This document shows positions 61,268 to 64,000 of a DNA stretch of 64,000 nt, piece after piece. Source of the DNA: Colwellia sp. 20A7 (GTDB lineage: Bacteria; Pseudomonadota; Gammaproteobacteria; Enterobacterales; Alteromonadaceae); NCBI RefSeq assembly GCF_009832865.1, contig NZ_CP047130.1, positions 3,410,001 through 3,474,000 of the forward strand, read 5' to 3'. How positions within the stretch are numbered: the first letter of the stretch is position 1; each line of letters starts with the position of its first letter. A program made the translations under genes and the position numbers. The notes below the pieces were generated by a model, which did no database searches, had not been told where the DNA came from, and worked only from the letters and a program-made list of their open reading frames with translations.

Positions 61268-61303
61268 AAAAACCAGTACCCTTTTAAAAGAGTACTGGTT
61301 TTT
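61268..61303 (-). terminator. terminator of the TonB2-type operon
   Basis: Arms AAAAACCAGTAC (61268-61279) and GTACTGGTTTTT (61292-61303) form a strong stem with T runs on both strands. It lies 28 bp beyond the end of the TPR gene. Confidence 0.88.
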
Positions 61304-61330
61304 TTGACTAAAAAGTTAAAATGTTTTTAA

Positions 61331-62620
61331 TTAAATTGAAACATTTTTACGTCTAGCCGTATCAGTAATAAAGCCTTTCCAACCGTTAGCCGCTTTACGC
61401 GATTTAGGGTCTTTTATTGCTTTATTTATAGCGACATAAGCTTGCTTATATTTTTCAAGATAAAAATATGATTCAGCTATACTCATGTATAAACGCCCTT
61501 CATTTTTAGCACCTAACTCTATTGCTTTATTTAAAGCCGGAATTGCTTTAGCGAATTGTTCATCCTGCTTCAACAACATACCTTGCTTACTATAATGCCT
61601 TGCGTCACCAGTCATCTTAGCTAACTCACCATAATATTTGGCGGCAGTACTAACATGTTGTGCAGCATGCCAAGCGTTAGCTAAAGTTGAAATGTTCTTA
61701 TCATCTCTTTTAACTAATCCTGAAGCAATATGCTTTTCTAATAATAGAGCAGCTTTATAAGGTGATTCATTAGAAGAGTATAAACTTGCTAATGTTTTAA
61801 TCTGAGATTCTTTATCAAGAAACCCCTGCTTATAAGCTAGATCAAGTGTTTGTAATGCTTTAGGGTAATCTTCAATAAGTAAATAAAACATTGGTAATTG
61901 TGTCCACCAAGTTTTATTTTCAGGGAAGATTAGAATAACCGTTTCCAATACCTTAATTGCTTCTTTATATTTTTTACGTTCATAATAAGAAGTTAATTTC
62001 AATATATAAGGATTTTGGTTAGGTTTATTAGCAAAAGCGGCTATCGCATTATCAGCAGGAACAATCATTTTATCTAATTGTTTAAGCTCATAATTTGCTT
62101 GGGCGATTTTAACCCAAGTGTCACCATCATTTTTACCAGTAAAATCCATCCAAGTATAATAGTTACTCAATGCACCTTTATAGTCTTTGGTTTGCATTTG
62201 CAAATCACCCAATAACTTTAAAGCTTCACCATGATCACCTTCGTTTAAAATATCAGGCGCTATAGCTATCTTAAGGTATTTTATTGCATCTTCTTCATGA
62301 TCGCCTTTAGTAGCGTACATAACAGCAATAAAACGAGATACATAAGCTTTATCATAATCTTGCTTAGCTTCTATCTCTTTCAAGATAACTAAAGCACCAT
62401 CAATATCATCGGCTGTATAAGCCTCAAAAGCTTTTTGTACCTTTTTACCAACAGATTGACCAACAAGCTGCGTAGGACGTTTCTTTTTCTCTTCTTGAGC
62501 AGCTGCGGCATTAGCATTTTCAGCAAATGGCACTTGTACAATCAATAAAGAAGCAATAACAACTAGAGAAGTTGATACCTTCTTAAAAGACATACTTTCA
62601 AGGGTAAATTGTTTCGACAT
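61331..62620 (-). CDS. TPR protein of the TonB2-type operon
   Basis: The 429-residue precursor has a signal peptide ending NANA and about seven tetratricopeptide-like repeats (YERKKYKEAIKVLETVILIFP, ALNKAIELGAKNEGRLYMSIAE). Vibrio TonB2 clusters also end in a TPR gene, which is thought to aid the TonB2 complex in the periplasm. The ATG at 62620 follows GGGAG within the end of tonB; the stops and starts are 2 bp apart, implying coupling. Confidence 0.85.
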   Translation of the reverse strand: MSKQFTLESMSFKKVSTSLVVIASLLIVQVPFAENANAAAAQEEKKKRPTQLVGQSVGKKVQKAFEAYTADDIDGALVILKEIEAKQDYDKAYVSRFIAVMYATKGDHEEDAIKYLKIAIAPDILNEGDHGEALKLLGDLQMQTKDYKGALSNYYTWMDFTGKNDGDTWVKIAQANYELKQLDKMIVPADNAIAAFANKPNQNPYILKLTSYYERKKYKEAIKVLETVILIFPENKTWWTQLPMFYLLIEDYPKALQTLDLAYKQGFLDKESQIKTLASLYSSNESPYKAALLLEKHIASGLVKRDDKNISTLANAWHAAQHVSTAAKYYGELAKMTGDARHYSKQGMLLKQDEQFAKAIPALNKAIELGAKNEGRLYMSIAESYFYLEKYKQAYVAINKAIKDPKSRKAANGWKGFITDTARRKNVSI

Positions 62621-62622
62621 AA

Positions 62623-63240
62623 TTAACTCCCTCCGTCCATTTTAAAGTCTAATTGAACAGTTAAACCTTCTTGTCTTAATGGTTTACCATCAACAACTTT
62701 TGGCTTGTACTTCCACTTTCTAAGTGCACGTTTAGCTTCCCTGTCAAATACACGCTTAGGTTCAGCTTCAATCACTGTAACATCTTCAACACCACCAATT
62801 TCATTGATAGTAAATGAAAGTTTAACCCAACCTTCTTTACCATCACGAGCTGCTTGAATAGGGTATTTAGGCTCTATTCGTACAATTGGTGTTGCATCAC
62901 CGTCACGGCCAAAACCTGCACCTGGTGCAGACAAACCTGTTGATGCGCCAGATAATTGTAGTCCTGGCATATTAAACTGCAAACCACCGGTGTCGTTACT
63001 TGCTTCAGGCTCAGGAGTCTGTTGCTTTGGCGGCGCCTTAGGTGGAGGCGGCGGTGGAGGCGGAACACGGCGACGTGTTTCTGCTGAAGACTCTGGCGGC
63101 GTAGTATTAACTTCTACAATTATACTCTCTTTTGCCTCATCTTTGCTTCTATCACCGCTAGAAACAAGGAAAGCCATAAAAGCAAATAGACCAAAGGTAA
63201 CTACAGCGCCTAGTAGTATTGATACTAAAAAGCGTCCCAT
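62623..63240 (-). CDS. tonB: TonB energy-transducing protein (TonB2 type)
   Basis: The 205-residue protein has an N-terminal membrane anchor (about 5-28), a Pro-rich segment (PPPPPPPPKAPPK, about 60-72) and a C-terminal TonB domain (VRIEPKYPIQAARDGKEGWV ... RALRKWKYKPK). It is shorter than classical TonB, as in TonB2 proteins. It spans the periplasm to transmit proton-motive energy to receptors. It overlaps the operon exbB-exbD-tonB-TPR. Confidence 0.92.
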   Translation of the reverse strand: MGRFLVSILLGAVVTFGLFAFMAFLVSSGDRSKDEAKESIIVEVNTTPPESSAETRRRVPPPPPPPPKAPPKQQTPEPEASNDTGGLQFNMPGLQLSGASTGLSAPGAGFGRDGDATPIVRIEPKYPIQAARDGKEGWVKLSFTINEIGGVEDVTVIEAEPKRVFDREAKRALRKWKYKPKVVDGKPLRQEGLTVQLDFKMDGGS

Positions 63241-63243
63241 TCT

Positions 63244-63648
63244 CTACCCCTTCGCTGCAGCAATAGAGATTCTAAGACCACTTCCTGCTTCTTTAATTGC
63301 ATCCATCACTTTAACAACAACACCATGTTTAGCGTCTTTATCAGCTTGGATAATAATTACATCGGTTGGTTGCTCAGCAAGTAATTTTTCAATCCTTGCG
63401 CCAACACGTTCGATGTCAACACGGCCTTTATCTAACCAGATTTCACCGTTATCTTTAATTGCAATAAAGATGTTGGCATTTTTCTGTTTAGTTTGCTGTG
63501 CTGCTTTAGGTTTGTTTACTTCAATACCTGCTTCTTTAACAAAAGAAGTAGTTACAATGAAGAAGATCAGCATGATAAATACGATGTCGAGCATCGGTGT
63601 CATATCAATTACCGCTTCTTCGTCCTCACGAATTTTTTTACGTGCCAT
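63244..63648 (-). CDS. exbD: ExbD biopolymer transport protein
   Basis: The 134-residue protein has one helix with the key Asp (VIDMTPMLDIVFIMLIFF) and a periplasmic domain (IQADKDAKHGVVVKVMDAIKEAG). It forms the ExbB5ExbD2 proton channel that drives TonB. It sits 12 bp after exbB and 3 bp before tonB. Confidence 0.94.
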   Translation of the reverse strand: MARKKIREDEEAVIDMTPMLDIVFIMLIFFIVTTSFVKEAGIEVNKPKAAQQTKQKNANIFIAIKDNGEIWLDKGRVDIERVGARIEKLLAEQPTDVIIIQADKDAKHGVVVKVMDAIKEAGSGLRISIAAAKG

Positions 63649-63660
63649 GAAAATATCTCT

Positions 63661-64000
63661 CTAGTGATGAGGTAAACTGTCAACCAGTTTAGCCTTTGCT
63701 AGTTTAACTTGAGCGTCTAGTCTTGAACTAAAAAACACACCAGATAATGCAGCTACCATACCGGCCATAGTCGGAATAGTTGCTTGCGATATACCTGCGG
63801 CCATTAATCGCGGATTACCTGTACCTTGTTGTGCCATTGTTTCAAACACGCCAATCATACCGGTTACAGTTCCTAACAAACCAATTAATGGGCACATTGC
63901 CACTAATGTTCTGATAGTTACCATGCGTTGTTCAAGCAGTTCGTTTGCTTCGGAAATCCAAGTCTCTCTAATACGATGTGCATACCAAGACGTTGTGTCT
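63661..64000 (-). CDS. exbB: ExbB/TolQ/MotA-family proton channel protein, cut by window end
   Basis: About 113 residues are visible (from DTTSWYAHRIRETW, continuing in frame to the window edge). They cover two helices: MCPLIGLLGTVTGMIGVFETM and ISQATIPTMAGMVAALSGVFF, with the conserved Thr and Gly residues of the pore. The N-terminus lies beyond 64000. An ATG at 63924 is internal. Confidence 0.9.
   Translation of the reverse strand, partial: DTTSWYAHRIRETWISEANELLEQRMVTIRTLVAMCPLIGLLGTVTGMIGVFETMAQQGTGNPRLMAAGISQATIPTMAGMVAALSGVFFSSRLDAQVKLAKAKLVDSLPHH

Overview
The window looks like a chromosomal segment of a low-GC marine gammaproteobacterium of the Alteromonadales, most likely Colwelliaceae (Colwellia or Thalassotalea type). 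I infer this from the gene order dsbC-recJ-prfB-lysS, the TonB2-type cluster with a TPR partner, the TonB-dependent receptors, the TruC/DUF3549/DUF3301 neighbourhood and the AT-rich codon use. No database was consulted.

Layout. 1-3.5 kb: ypjD and corB-like membrane genes, a convergent intergenic region carrying perfect DnaA boxes, and a lipoprotein transglycosylase. 3.5-10.1 kb: an accessory region in which a ~200/300-bp repeat family is interrupted by a 5.1-kb block of broken IS3 and IS66 elements, a hipBA-type toxin-antitoxin pair and a lipoprotein cut by an IS. 10.3-17.2 kb: a divergent FMN reductase/LysR pair, a secreted nuclease, an SMR efflux pump, a TonB receptor and an exported class II cAMP phosphodiesterase. 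17.4-18.1 kb: a third repeat array. 18.2-34.7 kb: core genes (gshA, M16 protease, RluA-type synthase, NSS transporter, a seven-bladed-propeller GGDEF sensor, lysS, prfB with its programmed frameshift, recJ, dsbC, a flavodoxin). 34.8-42.4 kb: srmB, an ECF sigma/FecR/TonB-receptor surface-signalling operon, and an RhlE-like helicase.

42.7-50.5 kb: two nearly identical, complementary-defective IS630 copies in tandem next to the 3' end of a minus-strand rRNA operon (16S - tRNA-Ile - 23S - 5S - degenerate second 5S), with boxA elements and a strong promoter with an AT-rich upstream region. 50.9-64 kb: a secreted protein made of 15-residue repeats, yaaA, talB, DUF3545, an alpha/beta hydrolase, a lipoprotein behind a near-perfect sigma-54 promoter, truC, DUF3549/DUF3301/DUF805-like genes, a DGC-domain protein behind a perfect FNR site, a YehS homologue with an AT-hook-like tail, and a TonB2-type operon (exbB cut by the window end, exbD, tonB, TPR).

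The pieces most likely to be new are the hairpin repeat family and its nested island, the in-frame insertion of a signalling (STN) module ahead of a complete receptor gene with its own ribosome site and signal peptide, the DnaA-box cluster, the sigma-54-controlled lipoprotein, and the 15-residue-repeat protein. The TonB2 operon would energise the two receptors in the window; the FecI/FecR pair should control the second receptor.
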